NCBI RefSeq assembly: GCF_004345645.1
Contig: NZ_SLWS01000003.1
Span: forward strand, 496,001-560,000
DNA: 64,000 nt
Reading direction: 5' to 3'
Source of the DNA: Actinocrispum wychmicini
GTDB taxonomy: Bacteria > Actinomycetota > Actinomycetes > Mycobacteriales > Pseudonocardiaceae
A program made the translations under genes and the position numbers. The notes below the pieces were generated by a model. The model was not told the DNA's origin and ran no database searches. It saw only the letters and a program-made list of their open reading frames with translations. Each line of letters starts with the position of its first letter. Positions within the stretch are counted from its first letter, which is position 1. This document shows positions 53,497 through 62,500 of the stretch, one piece after another.

Positions 53497-54387
53497 ATGT
53501 GTGCTGAGACCAGCATTATCCGGTTTCCCCGGATGACGATCTCCGCGCCCGCGTTGACGACGATAACGATCGACAACGTGAATGCGGAGACCGCCGAACG
53601 GGTCGCCGCGGTCACTCGTCGGTCCTATGTGGACTCTGATCCGCTGCCCGGACTGCCCACACCGGACGGCGCGGTCGAGGACGCCGGCCATGTCATGCGG
53701 TTTCTGGCGGACGGCGGGTCGATCCGGGCGCTGCGGATCGACGAGGCCATCGTGGCTGTGCTACGGACGAAGCTGTTGTCCGACGGCGCCTGGTGGGTCG
53801 CCCGGGTCGCGGTCGACCCTGCCGCACGAGCCCGCGGCGTCGGCCGGTGGCTGATGGCCGAGGTGGAAGCGACCGCCCGCGCCGAAGGCGCCCGAACGGT
53901 CCGGTTGGACGCGGTCATCGAACGCTGCCTGCTGCCGTACTACGCGAATCTCGGCTACCGGGCGGTGGCGTACCACCTGCCGGACGACGGGAAGCTGCTC
54001 ACCGAGGCCGCGATGGAACGCGACCTCACCCAGCCACCCGAACCCATGCCGGTCTACGGGCCGGATCCCGGCGCGACCGGCCGAATCACTTGGTACGTCA
54101 CACCGAACGGCCTGATCGCGACGACCGAACCGGTTGGCCGGGGACGGCTGGCCGGAGTGGACGTCTGGCGCGGTGATCCGGCCGAACTGCCCGAACTGCT
54201 TCGCACGACCCCTGGCGCCCGCCCGACCGACGACCCGCGCGTGGTCGTGTTCCGTGCCAGCCGCGCGAACGTCCCCTTGCACCGCATGCCCCGCGCCCTG
54301 CACAGCGACCTATGGGCGGTGGCCCGGTTCCGGCCGGGTCACGAGATCCAGGAGTTCCCACCGACGGCATCCAGGAGTGAGACTTGA
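53497..54387 (+). CDS. GNAT-family acetyltransferase with C-terminal extension
   Basis: 296 aa from ATG 53497 (RBS atgaggggg is close; ATG 53533 is the alternative). GNAT fold around residues 20-180 with the acyl-CoA-binding motif VAVDPAARARGVGRWLMAEV and LLPYYANLGYRAVAYHLP. The extra C-terminal about 110 residues (ITWYVTPNGLIATTEPVGRG to RPGHEIQEFPP) has no recognised domain. Overlaps the next gene by 4 nt and lies between mbtH and the NRPS, so it belongs to that pathway, either N-acylating an intermediate or giving self-resistance. Confidence 0.85.
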   Translation: MCAETSIIRFPRMTISAPALTTITIDNVNAETAERVAAVTRRSYVDSDPLPGLPTPDGAVEDAGHVMRFLADGGSIRALRIDEAIVAVLRTKLLSDGAWWVARVAVDPAARARGVGRWLMAEVEATARAEGARTVRLDAVIERCLLPYYANLGYRAVAYHLPDDGKLLTEAAMERDLTQPPEPMPVYGPDPGATGRITWYVTPNGLIATTEPVGRGRLAGVDVWRGDPAELPELLRTTPGARPTDDPRVVVFRASRANVPLHRMPRALHSDLWAVARFRPGHEIQEFPPTASRSET

Positions 54388-54968
54388 CCACGACCGCGCC
54401 GCGGCTCTTATCGGCCACCCCCGTCGACCTCGGCGGCCACTTCGACAACCGCGGCATCACCCGCGGCGGCGAACTGGACCAGGGCGGCTTCAACATCTGG
54501 GACAACACGTTCCCCGCGGAGGACCTGCCCGAGCCGGGCGGCACGGTCCGGATCGGGGACGTGCCGTTCCTGTTCCCCGCGCCCGATCCGGCCGGCCGGG
54601 ACAACCTGCGGTGCTCCGGCCAGGTGATCGAGCTGCCGACCGGCCGGTACGACTGGTTATACCTGCTGGCCGCGTCGGAGCGGCGCAGCGAGGACGTGAT
54701 CACCCTGCATCACGCCGACGGATCTGTGGATCCGCAATGGCTGCGCGTGTCCGACTTCTGGGCGGAGACCCCGGCGCATTTCGGCGAGCAGGCGTCCGTG
54801 CGGTGCCGCAGCCTGCACTATCCGCGGCACATCCAGCGCAACATGGCACCGGTGATCTGGCGGACCAGGGTGCCCGTGCCGAGGGAGACCGACCTGGCCG
54901 CCATCGGGCTGCCGGACAACGTGGCCATCCACATCTTCGCGCTCACCTTGATCGGACCAGAGGCATGA
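54384..54968 (+). CDS. Beta-sandwich-like protein in the NRPS operon, function unknown
   Basis: 194 aa from TTG 54384 (overlaps GNAT stop). The sequence VDLGGHFDNRGIT, QGGFNIWDNTFPAEDLPEPG, GQVIELPTGRYDWLYLLAAS and VITLHHADGSVDPQWLRVSD is the pattern of a beta-sandwich domain often found beside or within actinobacterial glycosidases and carbohydrate-binding proteins. I do not know its role here. A TTA codon is at 54657-54659. It overlaps the next gene by ATGA, so it is translated together with the BtrH-like protein and the NRPS. Confidence 0.65.
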   Translation: MTTTAPRLLSATPVDLGGHFDNRGITRGGELDQGGFNIWDNTFPAEDLPEPGGTVRIGDVPFLFPAPDPAGRDNLRCSGQVIELPTGRYDWLYLLAASERRSEDVITLHHADGSVDPQWLRVSDFWAETPAHFGEQASVRCRSLHYPRHIQRNMAPVIWRTRVPVPRETDLAAIGLPDNVAIHIFALTLIGPEA

Positions 54969-55987
54969 CCGCGACAGGGGTGATCGATGATGTCGTGCCG
55001 TGGCGCCACGACCTGGTCGGCTGCCTGTGGACGAGCGCGGCGACGATCCTGCGCTGGCACGGCGTGCCCGAGTTGGAAACCCTTGGCGCGGCATGGGGTT
55101 TCCGGCACATCCCGACCGACTTGAGGCGCGAGGAGTACTACTACCCGACGCCGCCCGGCGTCTCGCTGTACGAGGGGCTCGCGCCGTACCATCCGGTCCG
55201 TTCGGTGTGGCACGAGCCGGCGGACGCCGCGCAGGGCTGGGAACAGGTTCGGGCGCAGGTGGCCGCCGGTGTCCCGATCGTGGTGGCGGCGGACAACTTC
55301 TACCTGCCGTTCCGGCCCGCGTACCAGGACGTGCACACCAATCATCTGGTGATCGTGTACGGCTACGACGACAACGCCGGAACAGTCCGGGTCCTGGACG
55401 CCGTGCCGCCGCGGTTCGACGGCGACATCCGGCTGGACGAGCTAGCCGCCGCGCGCGACTCGCAGAACCCGATCCTGCACAACCGGGACATGTTCTTCAC
55501 CAACCAGCCGATCGGCAACCGGTGGCTGGAGATCCACGTCGACACGGACGCCTTCCCGCCGTTCGACCGGGACACCGTGTTCGACACGATCCGCCGCAAC
55601 CTGCACGGATTCCGCTCGGCCGGCGACGGCTACGTGGGCCTGACCGGGCAACGCGCCTACCTCGCGGACGTGGCCGAACGGTTCGAAGACGAGGCCGACA
55701 TCCGGGACGAGCTGTTCCTCGTCGCCGGGGCCGTCCTGGCCAACACCGCGCTGCACGCCGACTGGCTGGTGTTGGCCGCGTCCGCCGCCGACGAACCGGC
55801 GCTCGCCGTGCTTGGCCGTTCCGTGCAACGCATCGCCCACCACTGGACGGCCGTGCGGATCATGAGCGCGCTCACCAGCACCGGCGAGATGTCCGCGGAC
55901 CGGTTGCGCCGCCGGTTCTCCGCATTGTGCGACGACCAGGCGCGGGTACTCGCCGAGCTGTCGGACGTCGTGTCCGGGAAGTTCTGA
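54965..55987 (+). CDS. BtrH-like N-terminal domain protein (acyltransferase/C39-like fold)
   Basis: 340 aa from ATG 54965. The N-terminal half resembles BtrH (butirosin AHBA acyl-ACP transferase): RHDLVGCLWTSAATILRWHG with a candidate nucleophile Cys at about residue 20, a conserved YPTPPGVSLYEGLAPYHP and DVHTNHLVIVYGYDDNAGTV with the His of a papain-like dyad. The C-terminal helical half (LFLVAGAVLANTALHADWLV) is typical of larger BtrH-domain proteins of NRPS clusters. It might transfer the PCP-bound product onto an acceptor amine. Immediately upstream of the NRPS (2-nt gap). Confidence 0.75.
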   Translation: MTATGVIDDVVPWRHDLVGCLWTSAATILRWHGVPELETLGAAWGFRHIPTDLRREEYYYPTPPGVSLYEGLAPYHPVRSVWHEPADAAQGWEQVRAQVAAGVPIVVAADNFYLPFRPAYQDVHTNHLVIVYGYDDNAGTVRVLDAVPPRFDGDIRLDELAAARDSQNPILHNRDMFFTNQPIGNRWLEIHVDTDAFPPFDRDTVFDTIRRNLHGFRSAGDGYVGLTGQRAYLADVAERFEDEADIRDELFLVAGAVLANTALHADWLVLAASAADEPALAVLGRSVQRIAHHWTAVRIMSALTSTGEMSADRLRRRFSALCDDQARVLAELSDVVSGKF

Positions 55988-55989
55988 GG

Positions 55990-58900
55990 ATGGAGCAGAT
56001 GTCAGGCGACAGCGGAAGTCCCGAGACCTCGTTGGCCGAGGCCCGGCGCGCCTTGCTCGCGATGAAGATGCGCCAGCGGCAGGCCGCCGCGGCCGAACGG
56101 GACCGGATCGTCCGGGTGCCCCGCTCCGGCCGCCTGGCGGTCACCGAGCAACAGCACTACATATGGTTCCTGCACCAGGTCTCGGTGGACCTCGCCCAGT
56201 ACAACATCCCGTTCGTGTTGCGGCTGCGTGGTGAGCTGGACGAACCGGCGCTGCGTAAGGCCGTGCGGGATGTCGTCAACCGGCACGAGAGTCTGCGTAC
56301 GACGTTCGGCGTGGACAGGGGAGTGCCGTTCCAGATCGTCGCCGACCCGGTGACGGACGTGCCGGTGACCGTCACGGACCTGTCCGGGCTCGCCGAGGAC
56401 GAACGCTGGGCCAAGGGCCTGTCGGTGGCGATGGCCGAGATCCGCGTCCCGTTCGACCTCGCCACCGGTCCGCTGCTGCGTTGTGGGCTGGTCAGGTTGG
56501 CCGCGGCGGATCACCTGCTCGTGATGACGTTCCACCACATCATCACCGACGGGTGGTCCACCGGTCTGCTGATCCGGGACCTCGCCGAGTTCTACGACGC
56601 CGCGCACACCGGCCGCGAGGCGAGGCTGCCGGAGTTGGCCGTGGCACCGGTCGACGTGGCGGTGTGGCAACGGCGTCAGCTGACCGGTCCGGGGCGGGAA
56701 CGTGACCTGGAGTACTGGCGTGGCGCGCTGAAGGATCTGCCCACTTTGGACTTCCCGGCCGACAAGCCGCGGCCGCTCACTCCGACCGGGCGGGGCCTGG
56801 CGTTCGTCCGGCCGTTCCCCGGCGACCTGCTGCGGGCCGCCCGGGACCTCGCGGCGCAGTGGAACATCAGCGAACTTTCGGTGTACGCGGCCGCGTTCGC
56901 GATCGTGCTGGCCAGATACACCGGGCAGACCGACATCCCGTTCGGTTCGGCGGTGTCCGCGCGGACCCGGCACGAGCTTGAGTCGATGGTCGGGATGTTC
57001 GCCAACACGGTCGTGCTGCGGATCGACCTGACCGGCGACCCCACCGTGGCGGAGTTGCTGCGCCGATCCAACGAGCACGTGCTGGACGTGCTGGCGCACC
57101 AGGACGTGCCGTTCGGCCGGGTGGTGGAGGACCTGCGGCCGGAACGGGACGCCGCCCGCAACCCGTTGTACCAGGTCGCGCTGAGCCTGCTCAGCGAGGA
57201 GATCATGGCCGACTTCGCGTTCGGCGACGTGCGGGTGGAGAACGTGGAGGTGCACACCGGCACGTCCCGGTTCGACCTGTCCGTCCAGCTCAACACCCGC
57301 TCGGTCGGCGACGGGTTCGTGTGGGTGAACTACGCGGACGACCTGTTCGACCCGGAGCGGATGGAACGGCTGGTGGTCCACTTCCGGACCGCGCTCGAGG
57401 CGATCGTGGCCGACCCGGCCCAGCCGGTGGCCGGGATCTCCGTGCTGCCCGAGGAGGAACGCCGCCGGCTGGTCGCGGAGTGGAACCCCGAGCCGGTCGA
57501 CTTCGGCACCGCCGACCGCACGCTCGTCGACCTGGTCGGCGCCGCCGCGGCGGCAAATCCGGCCGGGGTCGCGGTGCGGTTCGAGGGCGCTGATCTCACG
57601 TACCAGGAACTGGACCGCCGGTCCAATTGTCTGGCGACGCTGCTGCGTGCCGAGTACGGGGTCGGCCTGGAGTCGATTGTCGGCATGCTGCTGGAACGCG
57701 GCCCGAACGTGCAGACCACCGAACTGGCGTCGATCAAGGCCGGCGGCGCGTGGCTGCCGCTCGACCCGACCCATCCGGCCGCGCGCCTGCGGTTCCAACT
57801 GGAGGACGCGGGCGCGGACGTCGTCGTCACCACGACCGCGCTCGCCGGTCTGCTGCCCGCCGACATGCCACGAGTGCTGCTCGACACCGCAGATCTGGAG
57901 TCCTGTTCGGACAGTCCGCTGCCCCAGGTGGCAGGCCCGGACAACGCCGCGTATGTGATATACACGTCCGGGTCGACTGGCAAGCCTAAAGGTGTGGTGG
58001 TCACGCACCGGGCGGCCGTGAACTTCGTCGGCGCCGCCCAGCAGCTGTTCCACATCACGCCGGCGGACCGGGTGCTGCAGTTCGCGAACCCGACCTTCGA
58101 CGTCAGCGTGTTCGACGTGTATTCCGCGCTCGCCAACGGCGCCACCTGTGTATCCGCGCCGACTTCCGTGTTGTACGACCCGCACCGGCTCGCGGAGCTG
58201 ATGCGACAGGAGTCGGTGACCGTGGCCGACATCGCGCCGGCCGTGCTCGGCCTGGTGACCGACACGGATCTACCGGAGCTGCGCGCGTTGTTCGTCGGGA
58301 TCGAGGCGTTCACCGCCGACCTCGTCAACCGGTGGCGTACGTCGAAACGCGCTTTCCATAACGGCTACGGCCCGACTGAGGCGACTGTGGCCTGTGTGGA
58401 CTACGAGTGTCCGCCGGAGCGGTTGACCGCGGCGCCGCCGATCGGCCGGGCGATGGCGAACATCAGCGCGTTCGTCGTGGACGGTCGCGGCGATCTGGTT
58501 CCGGTGGGTGTGCAGGGCGAACTGTGCATCGCCGGGACGTGCCTGGCGCGGGGCTACCTGGGCCGGCCGGGGCTGACGGCGGAGAAGTTCGTGCCGTGCG
58601 AGTTCGGCGGGCCAGGGGAGCGGATGTACCGCACGGGTGACGTGGTGCGATGGGAATGGAACGGCCAGCTGGTGTTCGTCGGCCGGGTGGACCGCCAGGT
58701 GAAGATCCGGGGCCTGCGGGTGGAGCTGGGCGAGATCGAGGACGTCCTGGCCGGCGCACCCGCGGTCGCGCAGGCCGCGGTCGTCGTGGCCGACAGCGAC
58801 ACTGGCCCCAGGCTCGACGGGTATGTGGTGGCTGAGCGCGGCGGGAAGCTCACCGAGGACTCGGTCCGCGACTGGTTGGTGGACCGGTTGCCCGTGCACA

Positions 58901-59337
58901 TGGTGCCGGCGACGTTGACGATCCTGGCCGAGTTGCCGCTGACGGGCAGCGGGAAGCTGGATCGCAAGGCGCTGCCGGCGCCTGCGACGGGCGTCGCCGC
59001 GGGCGGGATGGTGACCGGCACCGGGCGGCTGCTGGCCGAGGTGTGGGCCGGGCTGCTGAACGTGTCGGCGGACACGGTCGCCGGCGCGGACAACTTCTTC
59101 ACCCTCGGCGGGAACTCGTTGCAGGCCACCCAGCTGATCTCCCGGATCCGCGACACGTTCTACGTCGAGCTGGACGCCCGGCAGCTGTTCAGCCATCCCC
59201 GGCTGAACCAGATGGCGGACCTGGTGGACGAGGCCATGCGCGCCGCCATGGACGAGAGCGAACTGGCCCTGCTGGAGAAAGAGGTCGCCGAACTGTCCGA
59301 AGAGGAGCTGGACCGGTTGTTGGCTGAGGACGAGTGA
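55990..59337 (+). CDS. NRPS module C-A-PCP
   Basis: 1115 aa. A 45-residue leader, then a condensation domain (about 45-480) with intact HHIITDG at 182-188, an adenylation domain (about 510-990) with A3 YTSGSTGKPKG, A5 NGYGPTEATVACV, A7 RTGDVVR, A8 RQVKIRGLRVELGEIE and A10 LTGSGKLDRKAL, and a PCP with Ser1043 in FTLGGNSLQ. By eye the A-domain specificity residues read D-V-F-D-F-G-G-V-A-K, which I cannot match to a known amino acid. No epimerase or TE domain; a separate TE gene overlaps its end by 4 nt. C domain donor is unknown: no other module or starter carrier is in the window. Confidence 0.95.
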   Translation: MEQMSGDSGSPETSLAEARRALLAMKMRQRQAAAAERDRIVRVPRSGRLAVTEQQHYIWFLHQVSVDLAQYNIPFVLRLRGELDEPALRKAVRDVVNRHESLRTTFGVDRGVPFQIVADPVTDVPVTVTDLSGLAEDERWAKGLSVAMAEIRVPFDLATGPLLRCGLVRLAAADHLLVMTFHHIITDGWSTGLLIRDLAEFYDAAHTGREARLPELAVAPVDVAVWQRRQLTGPGRERDLEYWRGALKDLPTLDFPADKPRPLTPTGRGLAFVRPFPGDLLRAARDLAAQWNISELSVYAAAFAIVLARYTGQTDIPFGSAVSARTRHELESMVGMFANTVVLRIDLTGDPTVAELLRRSNEHVLDVLAHQDVPFGRVVEDLRPERDAARNPLYQVALSLLSEEIMADFAFGDVRVENVEVHTGTSRFDLSVQLNTRSVGDGFVWVNYADDLFDPERMERLVVHFRTALEAIVADPAQPVAGISVLPEEERRRLVAEWNPEPVDFGTADRTLVDLVGAAAAANPAGVAVRFEGADLTYQELDRRSNCLATLLRAEYGVGLESIVGMLLERGPNVQTTELASIKAGGAWLPLDPTHPAARLRFQLEDAGADVVVTTTALAGLLPADMPRVLLDTADLESCSDSPLPQVAGPDNAAYVIYTSGSTGKPKGVVVTHRAAVNFVGAAQQLFHITPADRVLQFANPTFDVSVFDVYSALANGATCVSAPTSVLYDPHRLAELMRQESVTVADIAPAVLGLVTDTDLPELRALFVGIEAFTADLVNRWRTSKRAFHNGYGPTEATVACVDYECPPERLTAAPPIGRAMANISAFVVDGRGDLVPVGVQGELCIAGTCLARGYLGRPGLTAEKFVPCEFGGPGERMYRTGDVVRWEWNGQLVFVGRVDRQVKIRGLRVELGEIEDVLAGAPAVAQAAVVVADSDTGPRLDGYVVAERGGKLTEDSVRDWLVDRLPVHMVPATLTILAELPLTGSGKLDRKALPAPATGVAAGGMVTGTGRLLAEVWAGLLNVSADTVAGADNFFTLGGNSLQATQLISRIRDTFYVELDARQLFSHPRLNQMADLVDEAMRAAMDESELALLEKEVAELSEEELDRLLAEDE

Positions 59338-60236
59338 GTATGCCGTCCGTCGACGACAAGCGCCGCGCCCTGCTGGCGAGACGACTGCGCGAACGCGCGG
59401 ATCGTCCACAAGGGACTGGGCAGACCCGGGCCGCCGGGCTCGCGGAGTGCGTGATCCCGCTGCGCGCGGGCGAGGGTACGCCGTTGTTCCTGCTGCCCGC
59501 GGTCGGTGGCGGCGCTGGTCCGTATGTGGCGCTCGTCGAACACCTGCCGCCCGGCCGCCCGGTATACGGTCTGGAGTCGCCCGGCCTGCACGGCCAGTCG
59601 ATTGTATACAAACTGGACGAACTGGCGGCCGTGTACCTGGATCTGATCACCGGGATTCGGCCGGACGGGCCGTACCTGCTGTGCGGGTGGTCGGTGGGCG
59701 GCGTGGTGGCGCAGGAGATCGCGGTCCGGCTGCGGGAACGTGCCGCGGACGTGCCGCTGGTGGTGATGCTCGACTCGGCGCTGGCCCCCTCGGAGCCACC
59801 ACCGGACGACACCACGGTCCTGGGATGGTTCGCCGAGGACCTGTCGGCGACCTTGCGGGCCGAGCCGCCCGACCTCGCCTTCCTGCACGCGTTGCCCGAG
59901 GACGAACGGACGGACGGTCTGATCGAGGCGCTGGAGAACGCCGGAACCGTGCCGTCGGGCATTCGTGCGGAGATGCGGCAGCGGATCGCCGCGTTCGCCG
60001 GGAACGCCCGCGCCTACCGGAGTTGGCGGCCGCGGCCGGTGGACGTGCCGGTCACGTTCGTCCTGGCGGAGGACACCGACGCGGGCGAGGTCGACCGCTG
60101 GCGGCCGTACGCGTCCGCCGTCACTTGCCTGCCGGTGCCTGGCGCGCACCACACCATGCTGCAACACCCGGATCTCGACAAGGTCGTCGACGCACTGAGC
60201 CGGTGTCTCGGCGAGGCCGACCCAAGGAGTCCATAG
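59334..60236 (+). CDS. Stand-alone thioesterase/alpha-beta hydrolase of the NRPS operon
   Basis: 300 aa (GTG 59334 overlapping the NRPS stop; ATG 59340 is equally possible). GxSxG nucleophile Ser120 in LLCGWSVGGVVAQE, acidic residue in VLAEDTD, His in PGAHHTML. It resembles TE domains fused to NRPS proteins more than editing type II enzymes: the N-terminal stretch VDDKRRALLARRLRERAD is the linker usually preceding an NRPS domain. It may therefore be a split-off terminal TE that releases or cyclises the product. It contains two GTATAC sites in an AT-richer patch (59562, 59604). Confidence 0.88.
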   Translation: MSMPSVDDKRRALLARRLRERADRPQGTGQTRAAGLAECVIPLRAGEGTPLFLLPAVGGGAGPYVALVEHLPPGRPVYGLESPGLHGQSIVYKLDELAAVYLDLITGIRPDGPYLLCGWSVGGVVAQEIAVRLRERAADVPLVVMLDSALAPSEPPPDDTTVLGWFAEDLSATLRAEPPDLAFLHALPEDERTDGLIEALENAGTVPSGIRAEMRQRIAAFAGNARAYRSWRPRPVDVPVTFVLAEDTDAGEVDRWRPYASAVTCLPVPGAHHTMLQHPDLDKVVDALSRCLGEADPRSP

Positions 60237-61378
60237 TGGACTTGACGTTCCCGCCGAAGCAGGAGCGGTTCCGTCAGGACGTCCGCGCCCTGCTGGCCCG
60301 CGAGTCGGTGCGCGAGGAGGTGGCGCGGGTCCGTGCGCTGCCGGCGGACCAGGAACCCGGTCTGCTGGACACATATCGCCTGCTGGGTGAACGCGGCTGG
60401 CTCGCACCGAACTGGCCCCAGGAGTACGGCGGCATCGGCGCGACGATCGTGGAGAAGGCGATCGTGACGGAGGAGCTGATCGCCGCCGGTGTGCCCGATG
60501 TGGCCCACACGCTGTCCATCGACATCGTGGGGCTCGCGGTGTACCTGCACGGCACGCCCGAGCAGAAGGCGCGCTGGCTGCCCTCGCTCGCGGCCGGCGA
60601 GTCCATCGGATGTGTGCTGTTCTCCGAACCGGAGACCGGGTCGGATCTCGGGTCGCTCGCTACTCGGGCGGAGCCTGACCCGGAAGGTTGGCGGCTGCGT
60701 GGTCGCAAGTTGTACAGCCTCAAGGCGCACATGGGGGACTTCGCGCTGTGTCTCGCCCGGACCGGGTCGTCGGAGGTGCGATACTCTGGGCTGAGCGTGT
60801 TCATTGTCCCGCTCGACAACACCGGCGTGCTGATCAGTCCGTTGTGGACGATGATGGACGAGCACTTCGGCGCGGTGACCCTGGACGGCCCGTTGGTGAC
60901 TCGGGCGGACGTGTTGGGCGAAATCGGCGACGGCTGGCGGATCGCGGGCGAGGTGCTCCGCCTGGAGCGGACCGGCATCGAGTTGGAGGCTAAGGCGCGT
61001 CGGACCGTTGACGCGTTGCTGGCCAACGTCGCCGAGGACACGGCGTACGCCGATCGGCTCGTGGCGTTGGACGCCGAGGTGGAGGCCGGACGGCTGCTGT
61101 CGTGGCGTGCCGTGGGCACGATCGCGGACGACGTGCGCGACGAGGCGTTGTACGCGATGGCCAAATGGCACACCTCCGAGACGGCCAAGTCGGCGGCCGT
61201 GCTGGCGGCCGAACTGGCCGGGATGGACGCCGCACTGTCCCTTCGCGACGAATCAGCGGTCCCGGGTTCGTTGGTGGAACACGGTTATCGCGACGGGCCC
61301 GGGTTCACGATCGCGTCGGGTACGTCCGAGGTGATGTTGTCGATGATCGCGTCGACCGCGCTCGGCCTACCGAGCTGA
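60236..61378 (+). CDS. Acyl-CoA dehydrogenase-like flavoprotein, subunit 1
   Basis: 380 aa from GTG 60236 (TAGTG overlap with TE stop). Acyl-CoA dehydrogenase fold: SIGCVLFSEPETGSDLGSLA (FAD/substrate binding) and GPGFTIASGTSEVMLSMIAS at the C-terminus. The latter corresponds to the place where many family members carry the catalytic Glu (YEGTS); here it is ASGTS, so the base is missing or elsewhere. Followed by a second homologue, suggesting a heteromeric enzyme like FadE28-FadE29. In NRPS pathways such enzymes desaturate or oxidise carrier-bound aminoacyl groups. Confidence 0.88.
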   Translation: MDLTFPPKQERFRQDVRALLARESVREEVARVRALPADQEPGLLDTYRLLGERGWLAPNWPQEYGGIGATIVEKAIVTEELIAAGVPDVAHTLSIDIVGLAVYLHGTPEQKARWLPSLAAGESIGCVLFSEPETGSDLGSLATRAEPDPEGWRLRGRKLYSLKAHMGDFALCLARTGSSEVRYSGLSVFIVPLDNTGVLISPLWTMMDEHFGAVTLDGPLVTRADVLGEIGDGWRIAGEVLRLERTGIELEAKARRTVDALLANVAEDTAYADRLVALDAEVEAGRLLSWRAVGTIADDVRDEALYAMAKWHTSETAKSAAVLAAELAGMDAALSLRDESAVPGSLVEHGYRDGPGFTIASGTSEVMLSMIASTALGLPS

Positions 61379-61390
61379 TGGGGGAGAGGC

Positions 61391-62500
61391 ATGCGCGTCA
61401 CGTTGTCGGAAGTCCAGCGCGACGTCCGCGACCGGTTCGCGGACCTGTTCGACGACGACCTGGGGCCGTGCATCCGGCGGATGGCCGAGCTGCCGGCGCG
61501 TGGGTCGACCGACCCCGGCGGCACCGATGCCGAGTCCGCCGCGGTCCGGGACGCGGTGTGGCGGGCCATGGTCGACCTGGGCGCGACCAGGCTGCTGCTG
61601 CCGGAGAAGGCAGGCGGCGAGGACGCCCGCCAGGCAGGCGCGGTCATGCTGTGCGAACTGCTCGGCGCGGCGCTGTACCAAGGCCCGCTGTTGGACACAT
61701 ACATCGCGCAGGAGGTGTTGCTGCGGACGCTGGACACCGACGCGGACCGGATCGCCGAAACCGCGACGGGCGCGCCGATCGCGGTCGCTGTCCGGGAGAC
61801 GGCGACGGACGCGTTGCACCGGCCAGGACCCGCGCTGGGCACCGGCGACACCCTGGACGGAGTCCGGCGGTTCGTCGGCTCGGTGCCGGAGAGCCAGTAC
61901 CTGCTCGTGGTCGCCGACGACCCGGCCGGTGTCCGGTGCGCGCTGGTCGCCGACGGCTACCAGGCTCGCCGATACGACGAGGTCGGCCGTAGCCAGCTGT
62001 TCGAGGTCCGGTTCACGGGCGCGCCCGTGGTGTCGTGGCACCTCGAAGACCGTGACGGGTGGATGCAACTCGTCGCCCGTGCCCGCATACGGTATGCAGC
62101 ATACATTATTGGTTCTGCGCAAGGGGCGCTCGACCTTGCCGTCGCGCGATCGCAGGAACGCCACCAGTTCGGTCGACCGATCGGCACGTTCCAGGCACCG
62201 GCGTTCCGGCTCGCCGAACTGGCCGCCCGGATCGAGGCCACCCGGTGGTTCGTCCGGGCGGCCGCGGCCGAGGCGGACACTGGGTCGGATTCCAGGCTCC
62301 GCGCCGCGCAGGCGTTGAGCATGGCAGCCGATGTCTACGGCACGACCGTGCTGGTGGCGATGCAGGTGCACGGCGCGTACGGCCTGACCGAAGACGCCGA
62401 CATCCAGCTGTACTACCGGCGAGCGCTCATCGACCGGGTGTGGCTGGGCTCGCCGGTCGAGGTACGCCGGGAGGTGTTTCCGCTGCTGCGGGACCGGTGA
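61391..62500 (+). CDS. Acyl-CoA dehydrogenase-like flavoprotein, subunit 2
   Basis: 369 aa, shorter and more divergent. ATG 61391 follows gggggagagg. The arginine motif SQERHQFGRPIGTFQAPAFR and the C-terminal VHGAYGLTEDADIQLYYRRA identify the family. Residues that contact FAD in full-length enzymes are only partly recognisable in the N-terminal half, as expected for the second subunit of a heteromeric ACAD. The gene carries an AT-rich codon patch at 62085-62120 (att att ggt tct). Its last 74 nt overlap, in opposite direction, the end of the dapF-like gene. Confidence 0.85.
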   Translation: MRVTLSEVQRDVRDRFADLFDDDLGPCIRRMAELPARGSTDPGGTDAESAAVRDAVWRAMVDLGATRLLLPEKAGGEDARQAGAVMLCELLGAALYQGPLLDTYIAQEVLLRTLDTDADRIAETATGAPIAVAVRETATDALHRPGPALGTGDTLDGVRRFVGSVPESQYLLVVADDPAGVRCALVADGYQARRYDEVGRSQLFEVRFTGAPVVSWHLEDRDGWMQLVARARIRYAAYIIGSAQGALDLAVARSQERHQFGRPIGTFQAPAFRLAELAARIEATRWFVRAAAAEADTGSDSRLRAAQALSMAADVYGTTVLVAMQVHGAYGLTEDADIQLYYRRALIDRVWLGSPVEVRREVFPLLRDR

